Shown: positions 36,416 to 45,729, counted from the first letter of the stretch. The stretch is DNA of 64,000 bases from Methanobacteriota archaeon (GCA_002718195.1 PBDU01000018.1:27350-91349), one strand, 5' to 3'. The notes: a model not told the origin generated them from the sequence alone. Made by a program: numbers and translations.

Positions 36416-37270
36416 TCAATATATTTTATCAATTAATCTGTGAGTTTTATCTATCAAGTCAAGCGGATTTTCGCTTAGTATGTACAATGATGGCGCCCAG
36501 CCAAATGACCCCTCATCTAATATGACGTCAAGTGATTTTGCTGAATGCTTTAATTCTCCTTTCGGGGCATAACCTATGTTCCAAGACATGTCTTCACATG
36601 CTTTAGTAATTACCTCAACATCGACTTCTTCTCCTCTAAGCGGTGGGCTGACATTGATGATTGCGTACTTGTCACCATGGATATCTCTGTAATCCAATAA
36701 CATATTTGCAAGGGTATTGCTTGAGCCAAAAGTAGGCTTTTCATGGTGCCTTAGTTTTCCAGAGACCACTGATAGTTTTCCTGGGAAAGCTGCAACGTCC
36801 TCTATCTCCATCGCTCCAGGTGCGCAGCAGGCAATATTCATTCCCACTGCGGGCATAGCAATTTCTAATTTCTCAGCATCTATTCTTGTTGCTGCCCATT
36901 CTAGCCTCTTAAGCAGAGCAGAGTTTGTTTGGTCTTCTCCTAGATCTTTGCCTGTTAGTGTCTTATCGAATAAGATTGGTTGTTGGTCTTCGAATTGGAA
37001 TTCTATAACAATACGTTGTTTGATTAAGTCTATACCTGGCCCCATGCGGTCTAATTTTTCGGAAATATCTCTAGCTAAATCATCGATAAGTATCTCATCT
37101 GCGCTCCCGTGAAGTTTAGGTGCCTCACGATGGTATTGTCTTGAGATAGTTGATTGAGTGGTTCCTAGAACCTCAGCAATCTCTGATTGTGACCATTCCA
37201 TAGCCCTCAAATCTTTAGCAATTTGAAATTGTAGCCTTTCTACCCAATTTAACCCATCTGAGCCCAGCAT
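36416..37270 (-). CDS. thiR: ThiR-like regulator: HTH plus ThiN domain
   Basis: The 284-residue protein has an N-terminal helix-turn-helix (about 10-50; LRAMEWSQSEIAEVLGTTQSTISR). A ThiN domain (about 115-280) follows, with PAVGMNIACCAPGAMEIEDVA and FPGKLSVVSGKLRHHEKP. ThiN normally condenses HMP-PP and THZ-P to thiamine phosphate. Fused to HTH without the kinase domain, it acts as the thiamine-phosphate-sensing repressor ThiR in several archaea. Leading the thiBPQ operon suggests autoregulation of thiamine uptake. The start lies just downstream of an ATCC/GGAT dyad. Confidence 0.88.
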   Translation of the reverse strand: MLGSDGLNWVERLQFQIAKDLRAMEWSQSEIAEVLGTTQSTISRQYHREAPKLHGSADEILIDDLARDISEKLDRMGPGIDLIKQRIVIEFQFEDQQPILFDKTLTGKDLGEDQTNSALLKRLEWAATRIDAEKLEIAMPAVGMNIACCAPGAMEIEDVAAFPGKLSVVSGKLRHHEKPTFGSSNTLANMLLDYRDIHGDKYAIINVSPPLRGEEVDVEVITKACEDMSWNIGYAPKGELKHSAKSLDVILDEGSFGWAPSLYILSENPLDLIDKTHRLIDKIY

Positions 37271-37275
37271 AATGT

Positions 37276-37329
37276 ATCCTAAGGGATTTACTTATTCAAT
37301 ATTACTCAAGCAATATGCATTATGCATTG
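37276..37329. promoter_or_regulatory. Candidate divergent control region of the thi operon
   Basis: The 142-bp gap between thiR (minus) and the PLP decarboxylase (plus) holds two dyads. One is ATCC-TAAG-GGAT at 37276-37287, 6 bp from the thiR start and in a repressor-like position. The other is the odd-centred palindrome ATGCAT-T-ATGCAT at 37315-37327. A TAATATTG element (minus strand, about 37297-37305) could be the thiR TATA box. Which, if any, binds ThiR is not known from the sequence. Confidence 0.35.
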
Positions 37330-37412
37330 AAATCTAGTTACAGATTGTTGTAAGGACGAAAAACCATCTAATTCAAAGGCTTGATTGCACCCATTAGTAA
37401 TGAGGGGAGATA

Positions 37413-38819
37413 ATGGAGAGTCATGAGTTTTTGGACTCTGCTTTTGCCATGATTAAGGATTATGTCCTTGATAACCAGGGCAAGGTAAACCAGCATATTG
37501 AACCCTCGTCACGTTCTAAAACAACTGATACTCTTCTTCCGCTTGAAGGATTTTCTCAAGAGATGTTACTCGAAGATGTGTCATCTTACCTTCAAAATAC
37601 TGTAAAAACACACAAAGGAGGTTTCATGAATCCCTTGTGGGGTGGTTTCAACGCAGCATCTTTTGCTGGAGAAGTTATTGCAGCGGCAACAAATACCTCG
37701 ATGTACACTTATGAATTAGCTCCAGTTGCTACGATGATCGAGAAAGCAATTTTGAAGAGGATGAGAGAATATGTTGGCTTTGAATCTGGGTTTGGTACTT
37801 TCACAACCGGGGGTTCGAATGGTAATATGTTAGGCGTTTTGTGCGGCAGACAAAGCGCATTCCCAAATTCAACATATTCTGGTATTGATGGCACAAAACT
37901 TGCCATATTTGTCTCTCAGGAGTCTCATTATTCAGTTCTCATGTCTGCTAATGTAATTGGCATAGGACATGGTAATGTCATCAAAGTAAAGTGTGATGAG
38001 GATGGTATAATGATACCCGAATCCTTGGACATAGAGATAAAATCAGCAATATCCAATGGACTTACTCCTGTATGCGTTATTGCAACAGCGGGCACTACCG
38101 TACGTGGTGCTTTTGACCCGCTAAAAGAAATCGGGGAGATCTGTGAAAAATTTGGAGTTTGGTATCACGTTGATGCCGCATGGGGAGGTGCTTGCCTCTT
38201 TAGTGCGAAGCACCGTTTCCTGATGGATGGAGTTGAGTATGCCGATTCAGTTTGTTGGGATGCTCATAAAATGATGGGTGTGCCCTTGATATGCTCAGCG
38301 TTCATTATCAAACACCCTGATATCTTGAGAGCGGTATCATCTCACGGAGATAGTGCTCACTACCTATTCCATGACGATGCTGAAGAGATTGATCTTGGTA
38401 GGTTCTCTCTACAATGTGGTAGGAGAAATGACGCGCTAAAGTTGTGGTTCGCTTGGAGGATGATGGGTGATTCTGGTTGGTCTTCCTTGGTTGAAAATTA
38501 CATGGATTTAGCTAGCCACTTGGAAGGTCTGATTGAGCAAAGTGATGAACTTGAGATGATGTCTTCAAGACAATGGACTAATGTTTGCTTTAGGTATAAC
38601 GACAAATCAATCGAAAATCTAAATCAATTCAATTCCGAACTTCGTACTAGATTGATTGAAAATGGAAATTTCATGATTTCTAAGTCCAACATCGGTAATG
38701 ATGTAATATTGAGACCAGTCATTGCTAACCCAGCAGTTGAAAAAAGTACCCTGGAAGGTTTGGTTGAGGAAATCCTGCAAATTGCTCATGAGATGAAATC
38801 AGGAATTCCACACTCATGA
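37413..38819 (+). CDS. PLP-dependent group II amino-acid decarboxylase
   Basis: This 468-residue protein has the group II decarboxylase fold shared by glutamate, cysteine-sulfinate, aspartate and aromatic amino-acid decarboxylases. NPLWGGFNAASFAGEVIAAA lies near 70. The PLP-stacking His is in VSQESHYSVLMSANV, DPLKEIGEICEKFGVW leads to HVDAAWGGACLF with the pyridine-N Asp, and the Schiff-base Lys sits in CWDAHKMMGVPLIC near 285. The substrate is not certain; aspartate to beta-alanine (for CoA) and cysteine sulfinate are candidates. A GGGGAGAT box precedes the ATG. It is divergent from the thi operon. Confidence 0.88.
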   Translation: MESHEFLDSAFAMIKDYVLDNQGKVNQHIEPSSRSKTTDTLLPLEGFSQEMLLEDVSSYLQNTVKTHKGGFMNPLWGGFNAASFAGEVIAAATNTSMYTYELAPVATMIEKAILKRMREYVGFESGFGTFTTGGSNGNMLGVLCGRQSAFPNSTYSGIDGTKLAIFVSQESHYSVLMSANVIGIGHGNVIKVKCDEDGIMIPESLDIEIKSAISNGLTPVCVIATAGTTVRGAFDPLKEIGEICEKFGVWYHVDAAWGGACLFSAKHRFLMDGVEYADSVCWDAHKMMGVPLICSAFIIKHPDILRAVSSHGDSAHYLFHDDAEEIDLGRFSLQCGRRNDALKLWFAWRMMGDSGWSSLVENYMDLASHLEGLIEQSDELEMMSSRQWTNVCFRYNDKSIENLNQFNSELRTRLIENGNFMISKSNIGNDVILRPVIANPAVEKSTLEGLVEEILQIAHEMKSGIPHS

Positions 38820-38879
38820 AGGACTTTGTCTAAGATAGTAGAGAGTCAACTTCTAATCATATTCTAATTTGGGGAAATC

Positions 38880-39989
38880 ATGGGCGGCTCATTGATTCGG
38901 ACAGCATTGTACTCAGAGCACTTAAAATCTAATGCAAATATAGTGGACTTCCACGGATTTGAGCTGCCAATTTGGTATACCAGTATCAAAGAGGAGCACC
39001 TGGCATGCAGGTCTGGTGCAGGAATATTTGATGTGTCCCACATGGGTTCGTTCAGATTTACTGGTGCAAATGTCCGGGCCTGGCTTGAAACCCTGTCAAC
39101 TCAAAAGGTGACATCAATTACTCCTGGTAGATGTGCTTACACGCATTTCCTAGACGATAATGGGTATCTTATTGATGATATGATCTTTGCAGTAGTGTCG
39201 GAAAACGAAATTTTGGGCGTACCTAATGCAAGTATGATCGACGTTATGTGGGATTGGTTCATCTCCCATTTACCTGAAGACGGTTCTATCATCTTAGAAA
39301 ACTTAAGCACGGATACATCCATCGTAGCTTTGCAAGGTCCAAAGTCGAAAGAAATAATCACAGATGCACTCGGGGAAGATTCTCATGTTGGTCGTTTCAA
39401 ATGGAAGGAAATTCCTGAGAACAAACTTGGCATTACCGGATGGATTCAAGGCACAGGTTATACGGGTGAATCAGGGTATGAAATATTCGTTCCTAATTCG
39501 GATTCTCCTGTTCTGTGGAACTCCCTATTGAATGCAGGGGCAACACCTGTTGGATTAGGTGCAAGAGATACCCTTAGGTTGGAAAAAGGATTCTTACTCT
39601 CTGGAGTAGATTTCTGCTGGCCAGAGTTGCCTGAGGCAGATGACTTCCTTGCTAGAGATTCATGGGAATCTAATGTTCCGTTTGGTTGGGGATTCGACCA
39701 CCAATACATTGGGAAGGGTAAAGTGGAATCCCATTCGCAAACCGATGCAAGACTCTTGGGAATTAAGTACACAGGGAAAGGACCACTCCCTCGTCCGGGT
39801 AAAATCGTCACAGATTTAGAGGGGAATAAAATTGGTATGTTGACTTCAGGCGCTCCTTCACCTTCCCTTGGAAATGTTGGAATTGGGATGGGTTATATCT
39901 CTGGAGTAGTAGAAGGAGATAAGGTTTTGATAGTCGCATCTGAGAGACGTTCTGTCGAGGCAATAATCGTCACACCGCCTTTCATTTGA
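38880..39989 (+). CDS. gcvT: GcvT, aminomethyltransferase (T protein)
   Basis: The 369-residue protein matches the glycine cleavage T protein. It has RTALYSEHLKSNANIVDFHG and ELPIWYTSIKEEHLACRSG, then the folate-pocket Asp in GIFDVSHMGSF. GTGYTGESGYEIFV and LGARDTLRLEKGFLLSG follow near 220. It transfers the methylene group to tetrahydrofolate, or the archaeal analogue, in the cytoplasm. It begins the gcvT-gcvPA-gcvPB run, preceded by a GGGG box. It ends 116 bp before the gcvPA start chosen here. Confidence 0.93.
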   Translation: MGGSLIRTALYSEHLKSNANIVDFHGFELPIWYTSIKEEHLACRSGAGIFDVSHMGSFRFTGANVRAWLETLSTQKVTSITPGRCAYTHFLDDNGYLIDDMIFAVVSENEILGVPNASMIDVMWDWFISHLPEDGSIILENLSTDTSIVALQGPKSKEIITDALGEDSHVGRFKWKEIPENKLGITGWIQGTGYTGESGYEIFVPNSDSPVLWNSLLNAGATPVGLGARDTLRLEKGFLLSGVDFCWPELPEADDFLARDSWESNVPFGWGFDHQYIGKGKVESHSQTDARLLGIKYTGKGPLPRPGKIVTDLEGNKIGMLTSGAPSPSLGNVGIGMGYISGVVEGDKVLIVASERRSVEAIIVTPPFI

Positions 39990-40105
39990 GTAGTATTTTC
40001 CTCGAGAAAAATTACTTTCTATTTTATCGTGTATTACTGTTCAAGCACATAGATTATGACTTGCCGATTTCTAGCCGGGTTGCCTTAGGCGTTAGTGGTG
40101 ATGTT

Positions 40106-41482
40106 ATGGTAGACCAGTTACCTAATCTTGGAAGAGAAAAAGAAATGCTAGAAGCCATGGGGATGAAAGAAATTGCGGATTTGTTTTCTGATTTACCCAA
40201 AGAAGTTGTTATGGACCAAGAACTACCACTTCCAGCACCACAAAGCGAGGAAGAAATCCTGCATGATGCAAGAAGATTACTCGGAGGAAATGTCCCATTA
40301 GAGCAAAGAACATCGTTTCTGGGTGCAGGGTTGTACCAGAACTTTGTACCTTCAGCAATCTTCCAACTTATCACTAGGGGAGAATTCCTCACCTCTTACA
40401 CTCCGTATCAACCTGAGGTTAGCCAAGGAATGCTTCAGTCTATGTGGGAATTCCAAACTCTGATCTCAGAGTTGGTTGAACTTCCTATTGCAAACTTGAG
40501 TATGTATGATGGTTCCACGGCTGCTGCTGAGGCTCTAACAACTGCAGTAAGGGTTCTAAACAGAAAAGCTGAGCAAAAAGATACAGTCTATGTTTCTCGT
40601 TTGGTGCCACCAGATAGAATGTCTGTAATCTACAATTACACCCAAGGGGCTGAGATCAAAATTGAATACATCGAACACAACCAAGATGGAAGCATCAACA
40701 TGGATTCGCTGGAAAAGGCAAGAGGCTCGTGTGGAATTTACGTGGAATATCCGAATGCTTTAGGAATAATTGATGAAGGTATGAAGCAAGTTAAGGAAAT
40801 CATTGGTGATGTAACTGCATTTATCATCGGAGCAACACCATTAGCTCTTGGTCTGATAGAAGCACCTGGCAAATTCGGAGCAGACATAGTTGTCGGGGAA
40901 GGACAAGCATTTGGTTCACCAATTACAGGCGGTGGTCCAATCTATGGTTTCTTTGCTGTAACCAAGCCGTTCCTCAGACAGATGCCTGGAAGAATTGTTG
41001 GAAAATCTATTGATGTTGATGGTAATGAGGCATTTTGCTTGACTCTATCTACGAGAGAACAGCACATCAGAAGACAAAGAGCCACATCTAATATCTGTTC
41101 TAATGAGACATTGATTGCACTAATGGGTGCAATGCACATGGCATTATTAGGTCCAGAAGGGCTTGAAAAACTGGCTTACAGAAACCTAGCAGCGATGCAG
41201 ATGCTGAAAGATAAATTATCTGCGGTAGAGAACATATCAATCCCACACGGAGATTCTTTCCACTTCAATGAGTTCGTTATTGAGTTGCCAAAATCTGCTT
41301 CTTCATGCATTACAGAATTGGATGAGTTCGGAGTAATCGCTGGAATGGATATGGCTGCTTGGGGGCTGAATGAGAATTGGCTGTTGGTAACTTGCACTGA
41401 CCAAACAACAGAGGTTGATATCGAGGAGTTCGTTGATATCTTGAGTGCTTGGGCAAACGATGAATTGGAGGTGTTGCAATGA
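40106..41482 (+). CDS. gcvPA: GcvPA, glycine dehydrogenase subunit 1
   Basis: The two-subunit (archaeal/Gram-positive) P protein is present; this is the N-terminal half of 458 residues. Family markers are EKEMLEAMGMKEIADLFSDL, PEVSQGMLQSMWEFQTLI, SMYDGSTAAAEAL and FGSPITGGGPIYGFFA. It decarboxylates glycine together with the B subunit. An upstream TTG-type start at 39986 would overlap gcvT, but I prefer ATG at 40106, which follows a GGTGAT box and matches the family length. Overlaps gcvPB by 4 bp. Confidence 0.93.
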   Translation: MVDQLPNLGREKEMLEAMGMKEIADLFSDLPKEVVMDQELPLPAPQSEEEILHDARRLLGGNVPLEQRTSFLGAGLYQNFVPSAIFQLITRGEFLTSYTPYQPEVSQGMLQSMWEFQTLISELVELPIANLSMYDGSTAAAEALTTAVRVLNRKAEQKDTVYVSRLVPPDRMSVIYNYTQGAEIKIEYIEHNQDGSINMDSLEKARGSCGIYVEYPNALGIIDEGMKQVKEIIGDVTAFIIGATPLALGLIEAPGKFGADIVVGEGQAFGSPITGGGPIYGFFAVTKPFLRQMPGRIVGKSIDVDGNEAFCLTLSTREQHIRRQRATSNICSNETLIALMGAMHMALLGPEGLEKLAYRNLAAMQMLKDKLSAVENISIPHGDSFHFNEFVIELPKSASSCITELDEFGVIAGMDMAAWGLNENWLLVTCTDQTTEVDIEEFVDILSAWANDELEVLQ

Positions 41483-42975
41483 GTCATTTGTTCGAATTTA
41501 ACGGGGCAGAAGGCAAAGGTTACTCTCAACCCTCGCCGATAATGGATGTCTCAAAACTCAAACTTCCAGGGTCTATGAGGAGGGAATCACTACCTCGTTG
41601 GCCTAGAGTATCAGAGCCTGAAATGGTAAGGCATTACACCTGGCTATCAAAGAGAAATTTCGGTATTGATACTGGTTTTTATCCACTCGGTAGTTGTACA
41701 ATGAAGCACAATCCAAGAGTAAACGAAGCTATTGCTCAAATGCCGGGTATTGCAAATATTCATCCACATCAACCAGAATCACATCTTCAAGGATTGCTTT
41801 CAATCTATCATGAGATGCAAGAGATGTTGGCAATTTGTGCAGGTATGGATGCTGTAACTCTACAGCCGGTTGCAGGAGCTCAAGGGGAATTTACTGCAAT
41901 CCGATGCTTCCAAGAATATTTCAGAAAGACTGGACAGACCCAAAGAACCAAGGTAATCGTTCCAGATTCCGCTCACGGAACCAATCCTGCTAGTGCTTCG
42001 ATGTGCGGGTTTGAAATCATCGAAATTCCTTCATCCGCAGATGGAAGGCTGGATTTAGATGCACTTAGAGCAGTAGTTGGTGAAGATACTGCTGCAATGA
42101 TGATCACTAACCCAAACACGCTGGGTATCTTTGAAGCAGATGTTGTGGAAGCATCTCAAATAATCCACGATGCTGGAGGTTTGATGTATTATGATGGAGC
42201 GAACTTTAACGCAATTCTAGGCTGGACAAATCCTGGATTGATGGGCTTTGATGCAGTCCATTACAACCTACACAAGACCTTCAGTCAACCCCACGGCGGT
42301 GGAGGACCGGGAAGTGGTCCAATTGGTGTCAAAGCCCATCTGGCAGAATTCTTGCCTTCTCCGATAGTCGGTAAGAGGGAGATAGAATCAGAGGATGAAC
42401 ACCTGTATGCAGTTGATGATTGCTGGTACACCTGGCAGACTCCAGAATCGACTATCGGTAAAGTCCAACAATGGCATGGTAATGCTGGAGCGGTTGTCAG
42501 ATGTTGGGCATATTACAGAAGATATGGAAGAGATCTGAAAACAATGTCTGAGCATGCGGTACTGAATGCGAATTATTTGCGTCATGCAATCCTCACAAAA
42601 GCTGAGGAGGCAGGCGTTACTCACATGTTTGTAGAAGGAGCACCAATCAACGTTTGTAAGCACGAGTTCACAATTTCGATGTCCCCCGCTAAAGAAAGTA
42701 TGGGAATCTCTGCAATGGATGTTGCAAAGGGACTTCTTGATATGGGATACATGGCTCCAACAGTTTACTTCCCACAAATTGTACCTGAATGTTTGATGAT
42801 TGAACCAACCGAAACAGAATCAAAAGAGACACTGGATGAATTTGCAACAAATTTCATCAAAGTTCTGCAGACAGATGCCGAAGCATTGCATGAATCCCCA
42901 ACAACGACTCCTGTTAGAAGAGTTGACGAGGTATATGCTGCTCGTAATCTAATTTTGAGATATGAAATGGATTGA
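41479..42975 (+). CDS. gcvPB: GcvPB, glycine dehydrogenase subunit 2
   Basis: The 498-residue PLP-binding half of the glycine decarboxylase. It contains YPLGSCTMKHNPRVNE, TLQPVAGAQGEFTAIR, DSAHGTNPASASMCG and MITNPNTLGIFE. The cofactor lysine is in NLHKTFSQPHGGGGPGSGP near 265. Together with GcvPA it releases CO2 from glycine and loads the aminomethyl group on lipoyl-GcvH; no gcvH or lipoate genes occur in the window. The start overlaps gcvPA (ATGA). Confidence 0.95.
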   Translation: MSHLFEFNGAEGKGYSQPSPIMDVSKLKLPGSMRRESLPRWPRVSEPEMVRHYTWLSKRNFGIDTGFYPLGSCTMKHNPRVNEAIAQMPGIANIHPHQPESHLQGLLSIYHEMQEMLAICAGMDAVTLQPVAGAQGEFTAIRCFQEYFRKTGQTQRTKVIVPDSAHGTNPASASMCGFEIIEIPSSADGRLDLDALRAVVGEDTAAMMITNPNTLGIFEADVVEASQIIHDAGGLMYYDGANFNAILGWTNPGLMGFDAVHYNLHKTFSQPHGGGGPGSGPIGVKAHLAEFLPSPIVGKREIESEDEHLYAVDDCWYTWQTPESTIGKVQQWHGNAGAVVRCWAYYRRYGRDLKTMSEHAVLNANYLRHAILTKAEEAGVTHMFVEGAPINVCKHEFTISMSPAKESMGISAMDVAKGLLDMGYMAPTVYFPQIVPECLMIEPTETESKETLDEFATNFIKVLQTDAEALHESPTTTPVRRVDEVYAARNLILRYEMD

Positions 42976-42982
42976 TGAGTTC

Positions 42983-43000
42983 AAGATTGTCATGAATCTT
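42983..43000. repeat. Inverted repeat behind gcvPB
   Basis: AAGATT-GTCATG-AATCTT: perfect 6-bp arms with a 6-nt loop, 8 bp after the gcvPB stop, and 28 bp before the next start. It may mark the operon's 3' end, but no T-run follows, so a terminator role is only a possibility. Confidence 0.3.
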
Positions 43001-43027
43001 ATTAAACGATAATTATGCCTTCAAACT

Positions 43028-43594
43028 ATGACAGGTGTGTGGGTAAGACAGAACACACCGGTTGGTGCGGGCTCTGCAATTTTTCCTAATGCCTATGCAA
43101 TGTTATTTTCCGTTCTTGCAATACTGCTCAGTTTTCTGGAATATGGAATTATAACTACCATTCTAGGATCCATTGCATTTATTTTGGTGGTAGTTCCGAT
43201 GTATCTGCTAAAAGAAGTAGTCATCTCTCCTAAGTATCACCTATATTTTTGGATATATGTTGTGAGTTGTTTGGTATTGATTTACGCATCAGTAGATGAT
43301 GTTTCATTCTCCACTCCAGTTCTTGCATTGTTTGCATTAAGTGGGATAATACTGCAAAATCAACAATATTCTAACTACTATTTCTATGAATTTGAGGGCA
43401 AGGATGGTAGCAAAGATTTCAGCAATATATTAATCGAAAATGGCTGGAATCGAATTGCAAACGACAAACATGATTACGTTCTAAGGGATAATGGTCGAAA
43501 TAATTACATTCGCATATCCTCTAAATTAACAGCACAATTGGTCTTGGATTTTGATTCTCGAGATTTACCTAAGCCGGAAGCTGAAGAAGAGTAA
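43028..43594 (+). CDS. Small membrane protein, unknown
   Basis: The 188-residue protein has four TM helices in the first 115 residues (AMLFSVLAILLSFLEYGIIT; IAFILVVVPMYLL; LYFWIYVVSCLVLIYAS; LALFALSGIIL). A cytoplasmic domain of about 70 residues follows (NRIANDKHDYVLRDNGRNN). No family signature is apparent. It stands alone between gcvPB and another unknown gene, 52 nt downstream of the first. Confidence 0.68.
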   Translation: MTGVWVRQNTPVGAGSAIFPNAYAMLFSVLAILLSFLEYGIITTILGSIAFILVVVPMYLLKEVVISPKYHLYFWIYVVSCLVLIYASVDDVSFSTPVLALFALSGIILQNQQYSNYYFYEFEGKDGSKDFSNILIENGWNRIANDKHDYVLRDNGRNNYIRISSKLTAQLVLDFDSRDLPKPEAEEE

Positions 43595-43629
43595 TCACTT
43601 TCAGTTTACTCCCCGCTTATCATTTATGT

Positions 43630-44232
43630 ATGCTAATTCAATGCGACCTTGTTATGTCTTCTTGTTTACCTATGGATGTGCTTGGAGTTACCAAATCAAT
43701 ACTTAGTGGAAATGATTCTCATTCGTGGATTCAATCTATTCTGATGACCGAGGATGACAAGAGAAAACTAATTCGTGATATAGATAAATTAACACATATT
43801 TTACTTAATAGTCAAGAAAAAATCAGATTACGTAAATTGATTAATTCAAAAACTAAGGACATACTACCTTTTTACGAAGTGAATAATGCACTCGCTAGAA
43901 ATAGCCTGCAAACATCTTCAAAAAAATTAGTTGAATCATATATCTTCAATGGAGAATTAAATTTTGACTCCTTGGAGTACATGTCTGGAAAAATGATTCT
44001 TAATTACGAATTCGATAGGGCAATTACTTCGCTAAAGGCAGGAAGAGAGTGGCCAGAAAATCATTTTCATATCGAAGATTATCCTATTTGGTATCTGAAC
44101 ACATTCATCAAATGCATAAGGTCGATGCTCACGGAGAAATTGATTTATCTTTACACAGCATCTACGAAAACAAAAGAAAATTGCATTATTTGGAAAGTTG
44201 AAAATAAATCTTGCAAGCCTGTAAAAATATGA
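43630..44232 (+). CDS. Hypothetical cytoplasmic protein
   Basis: A 200-residue protein without TM helices or recognisable motifs. It is Lys/Leu-rich and likely helical (EDDKRKLIRDIDKLTHILL; SQEKIRLRKLINSKTKDIL). A C-terminal segment holds a Cys pair (ENCIIWKVENKSC). ATG at 43630 gives the longest form; ATG at 43663 is a plausible start. Base composition is slightly more AT-rich than the purE and guaAb genes that follow it. I cannot suggest a function. Confidence 0.5.
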   Translation: MLIQCDLVMSSCLPMDVLGVTKSILSGNDSHSWIQSILMTEDDKRKLIRDIDKLTHILLNSQEKIRLRKLINSKTKDILPFYEVNNALARNSLQTSSKKLVESYIFNGELNFDSLEYMSGKMILNYEFDRAITSLKAGREWPENHFHIEDYPIWYLNTFIKCIRSMLTEKLIYLYTASTKTKENCIIWKVENKSCKPVKI

Positions 44233-44300
44233 CGCTGTGCTTGATTTCTTGAAAATTCATTATCGGATTATTCAAGAACCTAATTCTGTTGCCTTGGGAT

Positions 44301-44780
44301 ATGGATGTAACAATACTTCTTGGGTCCAAATCGGACATGCCTGTTGCCGAAAAGTGTACAAAAATTCTGGAGCACTTCGATGTTCCTTACCAATTGAGAG
44401 TCGCAAGCGCTCATCGCTCCCCTAAATTTGTTGAGTCAATCGTTTCTGATGCAGAAGAAAGTGGTTGCACCGTCTTCATTGCAATGGCTGGACTTGCTGC
44501 TGCTCTTCCCGGTGCAGTTGCTGCTATCACAACTAAGCCAGTAATCGGTGTTCCATGCGGTGGAAGAGTTCCATATGATTCTCTTCTTTCAATTGCTCAA
44601 CTACCACCTGGTGTACCTGCAGCAACCGTTGGTGTCGACAGAGGAGATAACGCAGGTTACCTTGCTGTCCAAATGCTTGCTCTTGCCAATGACAAATATG
44701 CTGCTGCACTCAAGCAGAACAAACTAGACCAAATTGAGAAAGTCAAGCAAATGGATAGAGAAGTGAACGGAGGAGTTTGA
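44301..44780 (+). CDS. purE: PurE, N5-carboxyaminoimidazole ribonucleotide mutase
   Basis: The 159-residue protein shows the PurE signature: ILLGSKSDMPVAEKC, VASAHRSPKFVES, AMAGLAAALPGAVAA and PVIGVPCGGRVPYDSLLS. It rearranges or carboxylates AIR to CAIR in purine synthesis. I chose ATG at 44301 over an upstream TTG (44289) because the family starts with the VTILLGS strand. GuaAb begins 1 nt after its stop, so the two purine genes are joined in an operon. Confidence 0.94.
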   Translation: MDVTILLGSKSDMPVAEKCTKILEHFDVPYQLRVASAHRSPKFVESIVSDAEESGCTVFIAMAGLAAALPGAVAAITTKPVIGVPCGGRVPYDSLLSIAQLPPGVPAATVGVDRGDNAGYLAVQMLALANDKYAAALKQNKLDQIEKVKQMDREVNGGV

Positions 44781-44781
44781 G

Positions 44782-45729
44782 GTGTTTGATGCCCAATCCT
44801 TCATCGAGGAATCGATTGAAGAGTTGAAGGCAAAAATTACCCAAACTGCGATCATTGCTTGCTCAGGCGGAGTTGATTCCACAGTTGCTGCGGTCCTTGC
44901 CCATAGAGCGGTTGGAGATTTATTGCACTGCGTATACGTAGATACAGGATTTATGCGAAAGGGAGAAACCCAAGAAGTCGAGCAAATGTTTGCAGATGCG
45001 GGAATTGACCTAATCACAGTAGATGCAAGTGACAGATATTTTGATGCCTTGGTTGGAGTTACCGAACCAGAGCACAAGAGAAAGGTAATCGGAGAGATGT
45101 TCATCAGAATTTTCGAAGAAGAACAAGTCAAGGTCGATGCCCATTGTTTAGTTCAAGGAACAATTGCTCCTGACTGGATTGAGTCAGGTGGCGGAGTTAG
45201 AGACACAATCAAATCACATCACAATGTTGGCGGACTACCAGAAGATATGACTTTGGAAGTCGTAGAACCATTGAGAGAATTGTACAAAGATGAAGTTAGG
45301 GATTTAGCAAGGGCACTAGGAATCAAAGTTGCCGAGCGTCAACCCTTCCCAGGACCAGGTCTAGCTGTAAGAACGCTTGGTGACTTAACCAAAGAAAGAG
45401 TAGCGGTGGTTAGAGAGTGCTGTGCCATAGTTGAGGAAGAATTCCAAGCGGCTTCTGAAAGGGGTGAAATGGACCTTCCGTGGCAGTATTATGCTGCATT
45501 ACTTCCTGTTCGTAGCGTAGGTGTGCATGGGGATGTTCGTGCCTATGGTGAAACAATCGTTGTAAGGGCTGTAAAATCAATGGACGGAATGTCGGCTAGA
45601 TATTCGGAAATTCCTCACTCCATTCTCCAAAAAGTTTCAACAAAGATAACCAATGCTTGCAAGGGTGCTGTCAACAGAGTAGTCTACGATATTACCCACA
45701 AACCACCAGGTACAATCGAGTGGGAATGA
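44782..45729 (+). CDS. guaAb: GMP synthase, PP-ATPase subunit (GuaAb)
   Basis: The archaeal split GMP synthetase is represented here by its ATP-pyrophosphatase subunit of 315 residues. The P-loop SGGVDSTVAA lies near 31-40. Further family blocks are CVYVDTGFMRKGE, TIAPDWIESGGG, SHHNVGGLPEDM, RQPFPGPGLAVR and a C-terminal YDITHKPPGTIEWE. It aminates XMP using ammonia from the separate glutaminase subunit, whose gene is not in the window. The start is GTG within GAGGTGTTTG, 1 nt after purE. Confidence 0.96.
   Translation: MFDAQSFIEESIEELKAKITQTAIIACSGGVDSTVAAVLAHRAVGDLLHCVYVDTGFMRKGETQEVEQMFADAGIDLITVDASDRYFDALVGVTEPEHKRKVIGEMFIRIFEEEQVKVDAHCLVQGTIAPDWIESGGGVRDTIKSHHNVGGLPEDMTLEVVEPLRELYKDEVRDLARALGIKVAERQPFPGPGLAVRTLGDLTKERVAVVRECCAIVEEEFQAASERGEMDLPWQYYAALLPVRSVGVHGDVRAYGETIVVRAVKSMDGMSARYSEIPHSILQKVSTKITNACKGAVNRVVYDITHKPPGTIEWE

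Noticed and set aside
37271..37412. TPP riboswitch upstream of the thiamine operon
   Set aside because: The leader to thiR is too short and I see none of the conserved TPP-riboswitch segments; a protein regulator is encoded instead.
39986..40105. N-terminal 40-residue extension of GcvPA
   Set aside because: It does not resemble the family's N-terminus; ATG at 40106 has a GGTGAT box and gives the usual length.
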